From Achromobacter pestifer (GTDB taxonomy: Bacteria > Pseudomonadota > Gammaproteobacteria > Burkholderiales > Burkholderiaceae_B), in contig NZ_CADIJX010000003.1 in the NCBI RefSeq assembly GCF_902859625.1, positions 372,001-436,000 of the forward strand: a DNA stretch of 64,000 nt, given 5' to 3'. Position numbers and translations under genes: made by a program. How positions within the stretch are numbered: the stretch's first letter is position 1; the number at the start of each line of letters is the position of its first letter. Below are positions 18,363 to 26,881 of this stretch, piece by piece. Below the pieces are notes generated by a model. The model ran no database searches and was not told the origin of the DNA. It saw only the letters and a program-made list of their open reading frames with translations.

Positions 18363-18441
18363 GGGTCAGTCCTGATGTCTCGGTATAAGGGGCGGGCGCC
18401 GGTGGCGTCCGCCTGTCGGGTTGTGCCGGTTGAGTCGTGAT

Positions 18442-21060
18442 TTAGCTGGCTTGCTTGGCGCCAGTGGCGGATTCGGCTTCCAGGAAGTCTTGCGCAAAGC
18501 GTTGCAGCACGCCGCCGGCTTCGTAGATCGACACTTCTTCGGCCGTGTCCAGGCGGCAAGTCACCGGCACTTGAACGGTCTCGCCGTTGCGGCGGTGGAT
18601 CACCAGCGTCAGGTCGGCGCGCGGCTTGCGTTCGCCCGTGACGTCATAGCTTTCGGTGCCGTCCAACGCGAGCGTCTTGCGGTTCACGCCGGGCTTGAAT
18701 TCCAGCGGCAAGACGCCCATGCCGATCAGGTTGGTGCGATGGATGCGCTCGAAGCCTTCGGCCACGATGGCTTCCACGCCAGCCAGCCGCACGCCCTTGG
18801 CAGCCCAGTCACGCGACGAACCCTGGCCGTAGTCGGCGCCTGCCACGATGATCAGCGGCTGCTTGCGGTCCATGTAGGTTTCGATGGCTTCCCACATGCG
18901 CATGACCTGGCCTTCCGGTTCCACGCGCGCCAGCGAGCCTTGCGTCACGGTGCCGTCTTCGTTCGTCACCATTTCGTTGAAGAGCTTGGGGTTGGCGAAG
19001 GTGGCGCGCTGCGCGGTCAGGTGGTCGCCGCGGTGCGTGGCGTAAGAGTTGAAGTCTTCTTCCGGCAGGCCCATCTTGTCCAGGTACTCGCCCGCCGCGC
19101 TGTCCAGAAGGATGGCGTTGGACGGCGACAAGTGGTCGGTCGTGATGTTGTCGCCCAGCACTGCCAGCGGCAGCATGCCGCGCAGCGTGCGCTCGCCTGC
19201 CAGCGCGCCTTCCCAGTACGGCGGACGACGGATGTAGGTGCTTTGCGGGCGCCAGTCGTACAACGGGCTGACGGCGGCCTTGCGGTCGTTCTGAATGCCG
19301 AACATCGGCGCGTAGACTTTGCGGAACTGCTCCGGCTTGACCGCGGACTTGACCATGGCGTCGATCTCTTCGTCGCTGGGCCAGATGTCCTTCAAACGGA
19401 TCTCGCGGCCATCGGCGCCCGTGCCCAGCACATCGCGTTCGATGTCGAAGCGGATGGTGCCGGCAATGGCGTAGGCCACGACCAGCGGCGGCGAGGCCAG
19501 GAAGGCCTGCTTGGCATAGGGATGGATGCGGCCGTCGAAGTTGCGGTTGCCGGACAGCACGGCGGTGGCGTAGAGGTCGCGGTCGATGATCTCTTGCTGG
19601 ATCACCGGGTCCAGCGCGCCCGACATGCCATTGCATGTGGTACAGGCAAAGGCCACCACGCCGAAGCCCAGTTTTTCAAGATCTTCCGTCAGGCCGGCTT
19701 CGTCCAGGTACAACTGCACGGCCTTGGAGCCAGGGGCCAGTGAGCTCTTCACCCAGGGCTTGCGGTTCAAGCCGGCGCGGTTCGCGTTGCGCGCCAGCAG
19801 GCCCGCTGCGATCACGTTGCGCGGATTGCTGGTGTTGGTGCAACTGGTGATGGCGGCGATGATGACGGCGCCGTCCGGCATCAGGCCAGGCTCGTTTTCC
19901 ACCACGCCAGCAATGCCGCGTTCGGCCAGATCTGCCACCGGCAGGCGGCGATGCGGGTTGGACGGGCCAGCCAGCGTGCGCACCACGGTGGACAGGTCAA
20001 AGCGCAGCACGCGCTCGTATTCCGCAGTCTTCAGGCTGTCGGACCACAGGCCGGCCGTCTTGGCGTAGGTTTCCACCAGTGCGATCTGTTCGTCTTCGCG
20101 GCCGGTCAGGCGCAGGTAGTCGATCGTCTGTTGGTCGATCGAGAACATCGCGGCCGTGGCGCCGTACTCGGGTGCCATGTTGGAAATGGTGGCGCGGTCG
20201 CCCAGCGTCAGGCTGGCGGCGCCTTCGCCGTAGAACTCCAGATAGGCGCCGACCACCTTTTCGCGGCGCAGGAATTCGGTCAGCGTCAGCACCACATCGG
20301 TAGCGGTGATGCCCGGTTGCGCGCGGCCGGTCAGTTCCACGCCGATGATGTCCGGCAGGCGCATCCAGGATGCACGGCCCAGCATGACGTTTTCGGCTTC
20401 CAGGCCGCCCACGCCGATTGCGATGACGCCCAGTGCATCCACGTGCGGCGTGTGGCTGTCGGTGCCCACCAGCGTGTCGGGGAAGGCCACGCCGTCTTGC
20501 GTGTAGATCACCGGCGACATCCGCTCCAGATTGATCTGGTGCATGATGCCGTTGCCCGGCGGCACGACTTCGATATTGCGAAAGGCCTGCTTGGTCCAGT
20601 CGATGAAGTGGAAGCGGTCTTCGTTGCGACGATCTTCCACGGCGCGGTTCTTGGCGAAGGCGTCGGGATCGTTGCCGTCGAATTCCACGGCCAGCGAGTG
20701 ATCCACGATCAGTTGCACGGGCACCACCGGATTCACCTTGGCCGGGTCGCCGCCTTTTTCGGCGATGGCGTCACGCAGGCCCGCCAGGTCGACCAGCGCG
20801 GTCTGGCCCAGGATGTCATGACAGACCACGCGCGCGGGGAACCACGGAAAGTCCAGGTCGCGGCGGCGTTCGATCAGCTGCTTCAAGGCGTCGGTCAGCA
20901 TCGCCGGGTCGCAGCGGCGCACCAGGTTTTCCGCCAGCACGCGGGACGTGTAGGGCAGGCCGGCATAGGCGCCAGGCGCAATGGCCTCGACCGCAGCGCG
21001 GGCGTCGAAATAGTCCAGCCGGGTGCCGGGCAGGGTCTTGCGATACGAGTGATTCATCAT
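18442..21060 (-). CDS. acnD: Fe/S-dependent 2-methylcitrate dehydratase AcnD
   Basis: An 872-residue aconitase-superfamily enzyme of the 2-methylcitrate cycle for propionyl-CoA oxidation. The three [4Fe-4S] cysteines are visible: C407 in SCTNTSNP and C473/C476 in CTTCNGMSG. The swivel domain carries DNITTDHLSPSNAI, and the C-terminal signature GADYGQGSSRDWAAKG is intact. The length matches AcnD. The partner PrpF downstream separates AcnD from ordinary aconitase AcnA. Its start codon overlaps the gntR stop by 4 bases (ATGA), so the two are translationally coupled. The prpB and prpC genes, usually in this operon in related bacteria, are absent from the window. Confidence 0.95.
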   Translation of the reverse strand: MMNHSYRKTLPGTRLDYFDARAAVEAIAPGAYAGLPYTSRVLAENLVRRCDPAMLTDALKQLIERRRDLDFPWFPARVVCHDILGQTALVDLAGLRDAIAEKGGDPAKVNPVVPVQLIVDHSLAVEFDGNDPDAFAKNRAVEDRRNEDRFHFIDWTKQAFRNIEVVPPGNGIMHQINLERMSPVIYTQDGVAFPDTLVGTDSHTPHVDALGVIAIGVGGLEAENVMLGRASWMRLPDIIGVELTGRAQPGITATDVVLTLTEFLRREKVVGAYLEFYGEGAASLTLGDRATISNMAPEYGATAAMFSIDQQTIDYLRLTGREDEQIALVETYAKTAGLWSDSLKTAEYERVLRFDLSTVVRTLAGPSNPHRRLPVADLAERGIAGVVENEPGLMPDGAVIIAAITSCTNTSNPRNVIAAGLLARNANRAGLNRKPWVKSSLAPGSKAVQLYLDEAGLTEDLEKLGFGVVAFACTTCNGMSGALDPVIQQEIIDRDLYATAVLSGNRNFDGRIHPYAKQAFLASPPLVVAYAIAGTIRFDIERDVLGTGADGREIRLKDIWPSDEEIDAMVKSAVKPEQFRKVYAPMFGIQNDRKAAVSPLYDWRPQSTYIRRPPYWEGALAGERTLRGMLPLAVLGDNITTDHLSPSNAILLDSAAGEYLDKMGLPEEDFNSYATHRGDHLTAQRATFANPKLFNEMVTNEDGTVTQGSLARVEPEGQVMRMWEAIETYMDRKQPLIIVAGADYGQGSSRDWAAKGVRLAGVEAIVAEGFERIHRTNLIGMGVLPLEFKPGVNRKTLALDGTESYDVTGERKPRADLTLVIHRRNGETVQVPVTCRLDTAEEVSIYEAGGVLQRFAQDFLEAESATGAKQAS

Positions 21061-21767
21061 GCCTCCGTGCGCCGCAGGTTGCTCTGGGCGATCTGTTGTT
21101 CGATGTTGATACGGGATACGCGGATGTGGCGGCGCATCAGGATTTCGGCCAGCTCGCCATCGCGGTCGGCGATGGCGTCAAGAATGCGGTGGTGTTCGGC
21201 ATAGGCCTGCCGGGGGCGGTTGGGCGTTGTCGAATACTGGATGCGGTACATGCGCGCCAGCTGGTAGAGCTCGTCGCACAGCATGCGGAACAGCATCTGG
21301 TTGCCACTGCCCTTGACGATGCGATAGTGGAAATCGTAGTCGCCTTCCTGCTGGTAGTAGCCCAGGCCGGCTTGAAAGGCGGCGTCGCGCTCGTGTGCTT
21401 CCAGCACGCCGCGCAGCTCTGCGATTTCGGACGGCGGCATGCGTTCGGCGGCCAGGCGGCAGGCCATGCCTTCCAGCGATTCGCGGATTTCGTAGAGCTC
21501 GGACAGTTCTTGCTGGGATAGCGACACGACGCGCGCGCCGGCGTGCGGCACGCGCACCAGCAGCTTCTGGCCTTCCAGCCGATGCAGGGCTTCGCGTAGC
21601 GGCCCCCGGCTGACGCCATGCTGCCGTGCCAGTTCTGGTTCGGAAATCTTGCTGCCCGGGGCGATCTCGCCCTTGACGATGGCGGACTGGATCTTCTTGA
21701 AAATGTGATCCGACAGCGTTTCGCCATCGCCGGGCGGGGCGGCCGGCATCGCCAGCACCTTGCTCAT
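21057..21767 (-). CDS. GntR family regulator (FadR/FCD subgroup)
   Basis: A 236-residue repressor-type protein. The winged helix is at residues 17-80 (IFKKIQSAIVKGEIAPGSKISEPELARQHGVSRGPLREAL) and the all-helical FCD effector domain at 90-225, with its metal-ligand pattern D-x-x-F-H (YDFHYRIV) and a later AEHHRIL. It is the first gene of the operon with acnD and prpF and the probable propionate/2-methylcitrate-responsive regulator. Two ATTGTC-AACAAT-like sites lie at and upstream of its start, which supports autoregulation. Confidence 0.92.
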   Translation of the reverse strand: MSKVLAMPAAPPGDGETLSDHIFKKIQSAIVKGEIAPGSKISEPELARQHGVSRGPLREALHRLEGQKLLVRVPHAGARVVSLSQQELSELYEIRESLEGMACRLAAERMPPSEIAELRGVLEAHERDAAFQAGLGYYQQEGDYDFHYRIVKGSGNQMLFRMLCDELYQLARMYRIQYSTTPNRPRQAYAEHHRILDAIADRDGELAEILMRRHIRVSRINIEQQIAQSNLRRTEA

Positions 21768-21768
21768 A

Positions 21769-21841
21769 GTGTCAACAATCCTTCCGTTTTTAGCGGAAAT
21801 ATTTGAATTAAAGCGTCCCGAGACGCTGGATTGTCAACAAT
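21769..21841 (-). promoter_or_regulatory. Paired GntR operator-like sites
   Basis: A palindrome ATTGT-CA-ACAAT spans 21830-21841, and a second, partial copy (GTGTCAACAAT) spans 21769-21779, next to the gntR start codon. On the minus strand both contain TTGACA, so the upstream one may overlap a -35 element. No convincing -10 at ideal spacing was found. The region would control gntR-acnD-prpF. Confidence 0.55.
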
Positions 21842-21907
21842 TTACCTTGAGCAAGGCTCCGGCGCAAGCAGCCCGAAGGCCGCCTGCGAGAGGGGTGCGC
21901 GGGCGCG

Positions 21908-23710
21908 CTACCGCTTGTGATGGACCGCCTGCACCCCGTAGACCTGCACGGGCAACCCCACTTGCCGCGCCTTCAATTGCAGGGACAGATACTGGGAATA
22001 ATGGCGGGACTGATGCAGGTTGCCACCGTGGAACCACAGCCCCTCCTGCTGGGTAGGCTTCCACATGTTGCGCTGTTCGCCCTCCCAGGGGCCGGGGTCT
22101 TTGGTGGTATCCGAACCCAAGCCCCAGCACTTGCCTACCTTGTCGGCTACTTCCGGACTGATCAGGTCGGCGGCCCAGCCGTTCATCGAGCCATAGCCGG
22201 TGGCGTAGACCACCAGATCCGCCGGCAGGGTGACGCCATTCTTCAGCACGACGGCCTCGCGCGCCAGATGGCTGACGTCCGTGCCAGATTGCAGCTTGAT
22301 GCTGCCGTCGATGATCAGGTCGCAGGCGCCCACGTCGATGTAGTAGCCCGAGCCGCGCCGCAGGTATTTCATGAAGAGGCCAGAGCCGTCATCGCCCCAG
22401 TCCAGCATGAAACCTGCTTTTTCCAGCTTGCCGTAGAACTCGGCGTCGCGCTCGCGCATCTGTTCATACAGCGGGATCTGGAACTGCGCCATGATCTTGT
22501 AGGGCAGCGACGCAAAGGTCAGGTCCGCCTTGCGCGTCGTCATGCCGTTGGCCAGCGCCTGTTCGGAATACAGGCCGCCCAGACCAATGTCCATCAGCGT
22601 GTCCGACCGCACGATATGGGTGGACGAACGCTGCACCATGGTGACGTTGGCGCCGCCTTCCCATAGCGCCGCGCAGATATCGTGGGCGGAATTGTTGGCG
22701 CCGATCACCACGACGTTCTTGCCGCGATACGCATCGGGGCCGGGGTGTTGAGACGAATGTTGCTGTTCGCCCCGGAATTCGTCCTGACCCGGAAAGCGCG
22801 GGATGTTCGGCTTGCCCGACATGCCGGTGGCCAGCACCAGTTGCTTGGGCCGCAGCACCACGGGCTTGCCGTCGCGCTGCACCGTGACTTCCCATTCCTG
22901 CTTTTTCTCGTCATAGCGGGCGGACTCGCAGACGCTGGAGGTCCAGTAATTCAGCTCCATCACCTTGGTGTACATCTCAAGCCAGTCGCCGACCTTGTCC
23001 TTGGGCGCGAAGACGGGCCAGTTCTCGGGAAACGGGATATAGGGCAGGTGGTCATACCAGACCGGGTCATGCAGGCACAGGGACTTATAGCGTTTCCTCC
23101 AGCTATCGCCGGCGCGCTCGTTCTTTTCGATGATGATGGTGGGCACGTCCAGTTGGCGCAGCCGCGCGCCCAGGGCGATGCCGCCTTGGCCGCCGCCGAC
23201 GATCAGCACATATGGCTGCGTGGTGTAGCCCAGTTCCGCCGCTTCCCGCTCACGCTTTTCCTGCCACGTCAGGCGTTCGCGGCTGCTGCCGTGTTCCGCG
23301 CCCTTGGGACGGCGCGTGCCGCTGGGTTCCTCATGGCCCTTGAGCTCGGACATGGTGGTGAGCAAAGTCCAGATCTTGCCGTGCTTGACGCGGATATGGC
23401 CATAGCCGCGCGCCAGATTGGTGTCGATGTGCAGCCAGGCCTGCAACAGGCCGCCTTCGTCGGACACGGCTTCGCGGTCGTCGCGGGTGAAGCGCACCGG
23501 TTCCACCTGCGACAACTGCTGCGTCAGCATGTCGCGGATCTGATCGCGTCCTTCCAGCGTGCGCAGGTTCCAGCTGAACAGCACCAGGTCGCGCCAGTAG
23601 CAATCGTCCTGGAACAGCGCGGCAACGGCATCGACGTCCTTGTTACCCAGCGCGGTGTTCAGACGCGCGAGCACGGCATCCAACGCGGCTTCGGCGTGAT
23701 CGGTCGGCAT
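21908..23710 (-). CDS. Flavin-containing monooxygenase with N-terminal SnoaL-like domain
   Basis: A 600-residue FAD/NADPH monooxygenase of the FMO/Baeyer-Villiger type. Residues 1-130 form a SnoaL/NTF2-like domain (AVAALFQDDCYWRDLVLFSWNLRTLEGRDQI). The FAD-binding Rossmann motif VGGGQGGIALGARL starts near 170, and the NADPH-binding motif VVIGANNSAHDICAAL near 345. The N-terminal extension is common in this bacterial subgroup. A strong AAGGAG ribosome site precedes the ATG. Transcription should start from the sigma-54 promoter at 23836-23851, activated by the enhancer-binding protein encoded upstream. The substrate, probably a ketone or heteroatom compound, is not known. Confidence 0.92.
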   Translation of the reverse strand: MPTDHAEAALDAVLARLNTALGNKDVDAVAALFQDDCYWRDLVLFSWNLRTLEGRDQIRDMLTQQLSQVEPVRFTRDDREAVSDEGGLLQAWLHIDTNLARGYGHIRVKHGKIWTLLTTMSELKGHEEPSGTRRPKGAEHGSSRERLTWQEKREREAAELGYTTQPYVLIVGGGQGGIALGARLRQLDVPTIIIEKNERAGDSWRKRYKSLCLHDPVWYDHLPYIPFPENWPVFAPKDKVGDWLEMYTKVMELNYWTSSVCESARYDEKKQEWEVTVQRDGKPVVLRPKQLVLATGMSGKPNIPRFPGQDEFRGEQQHSSQHPGPDAYRGKNVVVIGANNSAHDICAALWEGGANVTMVQRSSTHIVRSDTLMDIGLGGLYSEQALANGMTTRKADLTFASLPYKIMAQFQIPLYEQMRERDAEFYGKLEKAGFMLDWGDDGSGLFMKYLRRGSGYYIDVGACDLIIDGSIKLQSGTDVSHLAREAVVLKNGVTLPADLVVYATGYGSMNGWAADLISPEVADKVGKCWGLGSDTTKDPGPWEGEQRNMWKPTQQEGLWFHGGNLHQSRHYSQYLSLQLKARQVGLPVQVYGVQAVHHKR

Positions 23711-23835
23711 ATCTTGTCTCCTTGCCCTTCAAGGGCAGTCGTTGGCGTGGCGAACCCGATGGCGGATCTCTTATGGACTCCGTCCGGGCCGTTGACTCCC
23801 CAGCCTGTCTCGGCGGGTGGCGTCTCCGGTCTATA

Positions 23836-23851
23836 TGCAATTGCCGTGCCA
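23836..23851 (-). promoter_or_regulatory. Sigma-54 (-24/-12) promoter of the monooxygenase gene
   Basis: Read on the minus strand the sequence is TGGCACG-GCAA-TTGCA, a near-perfect match to the sigma-54 consensus TGGCACG-N4-TTGCW with GG at 23850-23849 and GC at 23838-23837. Transcription would start near 23825, giving a leader of about 115 bases. Confidence 0.85.
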
Positions 23852-23853
23852 CC

Positions 23854-23941
23854 TTGCGCCAGCGGGCGCAAAGCCGCGCTGTCGCGGGCAAGGCGGCATT
23901 GCGCCGCCGGAAGCCGCTGTTGCAGATGCCACACCTGTGGC
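23854..23941 (-). promoter_or_regulatory. Candidate enhancer sites upstream of the sigma-54 promoter
   Basis: Two inverted repeats lie just upstream of the -24 element: TTGCGCC-AGCG-GGCGCAA (23854-23871) and GCCACA-CC-TGTGGC (23928-23941), with another TGTGGC at 23949-23954. They fit binding sites for the sigma-54 activator whose gene ends at 23967. Which one is used cannot be told from sequence. Confidence 0.5.
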
Positions 23942-23966
23942 GGCAGGGTGTGGCGGCCCCTTGAGG

Positions 23967-25859
23967 TCAGCGCCGCGAGGACAGGCCGTAGCGCCGCATC
24001 TGCCGATGGACCGTTGACCGGTCCACGCCCAGGCGCCGGGCGGCCTCGGACACATTGCCGGCGCAGTTGGCCAAGGCCGCGCGCAGCGTGGCCTCTTCCG
24101 CGGTGATCGCCCGGCCCATCGGCGCCAGCGTGTCGGGCAGGTCCTGAAGTTCGATCACGCCGTGCTCGCACAAGGCGGCGGCCACCGCGATCACGTTGGC
24201 CAGTTCGCGGATATTGCCGGGCCACGTATGGGCCTTCAACGCCAACAATGCCTCGGGCGACAAGACCGGCGCTCCGGATTCGTCCTGATGCCGCGCCAAC
24301 ATGCGGGCGATCAACCAGTCCAGATCCTGCCGGTCACGCAGCGGTGGCACCGTCAAGGTGGCTGCATTGATGCGGTAGTACAGATCCTCGCGAAAATGTC
24401 CTTCGCGTACCCGGGCGGCCAGATCCCGGTGGGACGCCGACACCAGGGTCAGGCGTACGGCGCGCGGTGCGTTGGCGCCGATGGGCGTGACTTCCGATTC
24501 CGCCAGCACACGCAGCAGACGGCTTTGAAGCGTCAGCGGCATGTCGCCGATCTCGTCCAGGAACAGCGTGCCGCCGTCGGATTCCTCAATCAGGCCCTTG
24601 CGGCCCTTGGGCGCCGCGCCGGTATAGGCGCCCGGCAGATACCCGAACAATTCGCTTTCAATGAGCGATTCAGGGATCGCCGCGCAGTTCACGGCAACGA
24701 AGCGGCCCGGACGCCGGCTGTCTTCATGAATGGCGCGCGCCAGGTATTCCTTGCCCACGCCGGTTTCCCCTTGCAGCAAGATGGGCAGGCCTTGGCGCGC
24801 TAGTTTGGCGGCGCGCGTCTGCAATGCCGCCATTCTTGCGTCGCCGCCGTCCAGGCCGCGCAAGGCGGATGGCGAGGCGCGAACCGCGATCGTGGCACTG
24901 CGGGCATGCCGATTGGGTTCGATGGCGTGCGCGAACAACGCATTGCCGTCGCGCGCGACGATCAGGCGGTCTTGCGGCGCACGGCCGCGCGTGAATTGGG
25001 GCAGGTCATCCAGCTGCACCTCGAAGAAGCGCGTGACGGATTGGCCGATCAGGCTGGCGGGGTTGCGCCAGTCCAGCCCGGCCGCGCGCGCCAGCAGCTT
25101 GGCGCCGGAATGCGTCATGCCCAGGATGCGCCCGCTGCCATCCAGCGAAATGGCCGCTTCCGGGTCCACATCCAGGAACTCGGGCGAACGGGCAAAGCGC
25201 AACACCCATTCATTGCGCGTGCGCGCCATCAGATTGGCCAGTTCGATGCGGCGCGTGGTGCTGTTGACCAGATGCAGCGCCAGGTTCTGGCTGGCTTTCA
25301 AGCTGGGCGAACTGAGCAGTGAAATATCCAGCACGGCGGCTAGTTCGCCGTCTGCGTTGTAGATGGGGGCGGCCGTGCAGGACAGCGGCGTGTGCGTGTT
25401 GTCGAAATGGTCAGTCTGATGGATGGTCAGCGCTTCGCCCGTTTCCAGGCAGGCGCCCACCGCGCAGGTGCCTGCGCGTGGCTCTGACCACTCCGACCCC
25501 AGATACAGGCCGGCCTTGCGCAGCTTGTCAGTCTGTAACGGGTCGCCCAGGAATTCCACGGTGACGCCCTGGCGGTCGGCCAGCAGCAGCACATAGTTCT
25601 GGCCGGCGACTTGCCGAAACAGGTGATCCAGGCCGGTGCGGGCAATGCTGATCAGCGCTTCGGATTGCTGGCGATGTTCTCGCAGCCGCCCGTCCGGCAC
25701 GATATAGGCCTCGCACGCCTGGGCCGGGTCCAGTTGGTACTGATCCAGGCAGCGCAGCCAACTGCGCACGACGTGTGCGTCGCGTTGCGTGGGGCGACCC
25801 TGGCCGACTTGTTCGATCTCGCGGATATGGGCGGAATGCAGGGATTCCTGACTAGGCAT
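23967..25859 (-). CDS. Sigma-54-dependent enhancer-binding regulator (AcoR-like)
   Basis: A 630-residue three-domain activator. The N-terminal part has a GAF-type sensor (about 75-200) and a PAS-like stretch (about 225-300). The AAA+ domain has Walker A GETGVGKE (364-371), the sigma-54 contact loop GAYTGA (410-415) and Walker B TLFLDEIGD (431-439). A Fis-type helix-turn-helix ends the protein (VSEAARRLGVDRSTVHRQMRRYGL). The contact loop has Tyr where most members have Phe (GAFTGA). The gene lies directly upstream of, and on the same strand as, the monooxygenase gene with its sigma-54 promoter, which identifies the target. Confidence 0.93.
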   Translation of the reverse strand: MPSQESLHSAHIREIEQVGQGRPTQRDAHVVRSWLRCLDQYQLDPAQACEAYIVPDGRLREHRQQSEALISIARTGLDHLFRQVAGQNYVLLLADRQGVTVEFLGDPLQTDKLRKAGLYLGSEWSEPRAGTCAVGACLETGEALTIHQTDHFDNTHTPLSCTAAPIYNADGELAAVLDISLLSSPSLKASQNLALHLVNSTTRRIELANLMARTRNEWVLRFARSPEFLDVDPEAAISLDGSGRILGMTHSGAKLLARAAGLDWRNPASLIGQSVTRFFEVQLDDLPQFTRGRAPQDRLIVARDGNALFAHAIEPNRHARSATIAVRASPSALRGLDGGDARMAALQTRAAKLARQGLPILLQGETGVGKEYLARAIHEDSRRPGRFVAVNCAAIPESLIESELFGYLPGAYTGAAPKGRKGLIEESDGGTLFLDEIGDMPLTLQSRLLRVLAESEVTPIGANAPRAVRLTLVSASHRDLAARVREGHFREDLYYRINAATLTVPPLRDRQDLDWLIARMLARHQDESGAPVLSPEALLALKAHTWPGNIRELANVIAVAAALCEHGVIELQDLPDTLAPMGRAITAEEATLRAALANCAGNVSEAARRLGVDRSTVHRQMRRYGLSSRR

Positions 25860-25938
25860 GTCGTCTCCATGTTGCGCCCGATCTACGCCGGATCAGCAAG
25901 GCAGCATGCCCAGAGACGGACCCGCTTGTAAATGGTGG

Positions 25939-26793
25939 TTATCCAGCGGTCTCGCTGTCTATCGACCGCAGCGCTTTGGGAATCCGATAACGGTTGCCGT
26001 CAAAGCGCAGCGTGTGGCGCGTCTTGCCCTGGCTGACGGTTTTTTCTTCGCAACCGCCTTGCTGCACCGCAGCGCGACTGGATGAGTGTGAGTCGGCGGC
26101 GACCAAGTCGCGGTAGCCCTTGGTTTGCGCCGTGCCTATCGACAGGCTCACCGCGCGTTCCGTGAATTTTCCCGCGCAACTGGTGTCCCACTGGCCGGAC
26201 GAGTGGTTGACGATCAGGCCGTCGAGTACCAGGCGCAATTCGTTGTCTTCCACGGTGAAGAGCCGCAAACTGGTTTCGTCCATGGGGTTGGCGCGCGAGG
26301 CGCCTTCGCGTTCGATGCGGATACCAAACGCACGGCGGTCGGCCGTGAGGTCATAACGCGCCGTATCGAACGACAGGCTGGCAATGCGCAAGGCATCGTC
26401 CGACATCAGGTCAACCAGCGTGCGGCGCTGCCGCGCTTGCAGCGTCTGGCGGTCCAGCACAAGCACTTCCAGATCGCCTTCGTGGCCGTTTTCGGGGTCG
26501 GGCGTGTCTTGCATCAACGGCACCGCCACCAGCAGCAAGTCTGGGTTGGCCGGCCAGGCCTTGCAGGCCACCGCGAAGGGCGCGCCGACGTCCGCGTCAG
26601 ACAGCGTCACGATGGCGTGGGCTTGCTTCAAGCGAATGCGGCCTTCGCGGTCGGGCTTGTCCTGGTTTTGATATACGGTTCGCACGATGTCGGCCGCCTC
26701 GGGGCAAGGGCCGCTTGCGGCGTGCGCCACGCCACCCGTCAACAGGGCGGACAAGGTCAGGGCGCCGGTCAAGAAGGATAGGGGGCGGGGCAT
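25939..26793 (-). CDS. Exported protein of unknown function
   Basis: A 284-residue protein with a signal peptide (residues 1-25, SALLTGGVAHAASG) and no further membrane segment, so periplasmic or secreted. Three cysteines (C29, one in FAVACKAW, one in DTSCAGKF) plus a late GGCEEK could form disulfides. I recognise no family. The C-terminal part (TRHTLRFDGNRYRIPKALR) looks like a beta-strand module. It stands alone between two regulators/transport units, with a weak ribosome site. Confidence 0.7.
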   Translation of the reverse strand: MPRPLSFLTGALTLSALLTGGVAHAASGPCPEAADIVRTVYQNQDKPDREGRIRLKQAHAIVTLSDADVGAPFAVACKAWPANPDLLLVAVPLMQDTPDPENGHEGDLEVLVLDRQTLQARQRRTLVDLMSDDALRIASLSFDTARYDLTADRRAFGIRIEREGASRANPMDETSLRLFTVEDNELRLVLDGLIVNHSSGQWDTSCAGKFTERAVSLSIGTAQTKGYRDLVAADSHSSSRAAVQQGGCEEKTVSQGKTRHTLRFDGNRYRIPKALRSIDSETAG

Positions 26794-26881
26794 CGTAGGC
26801 GGGCAGGGATGAAGAAGACCGAATTCTAATCACGCCATCTGCCAGCGTTGCGTCCCTTTCGCTACCGGCCGCTACAGATCG

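Noticed and set aside
17199-18440. 413-codon plus-strand frame opposite prpF
   Set aside because: Antisense shadow; no start signal and no recognisable fold.
18421-21204. Long plus-strand frames opposite acnD and gntR
   Set aside because: Complementary-strand shadows; composition is typical of antisense frames, and acnD has all catalytic residues.
22682-24106. 474-codon plus-strand frame over the monooxygenase and sigma-54 promoter
   Set aside because: Antisense shadow crossing two real features.
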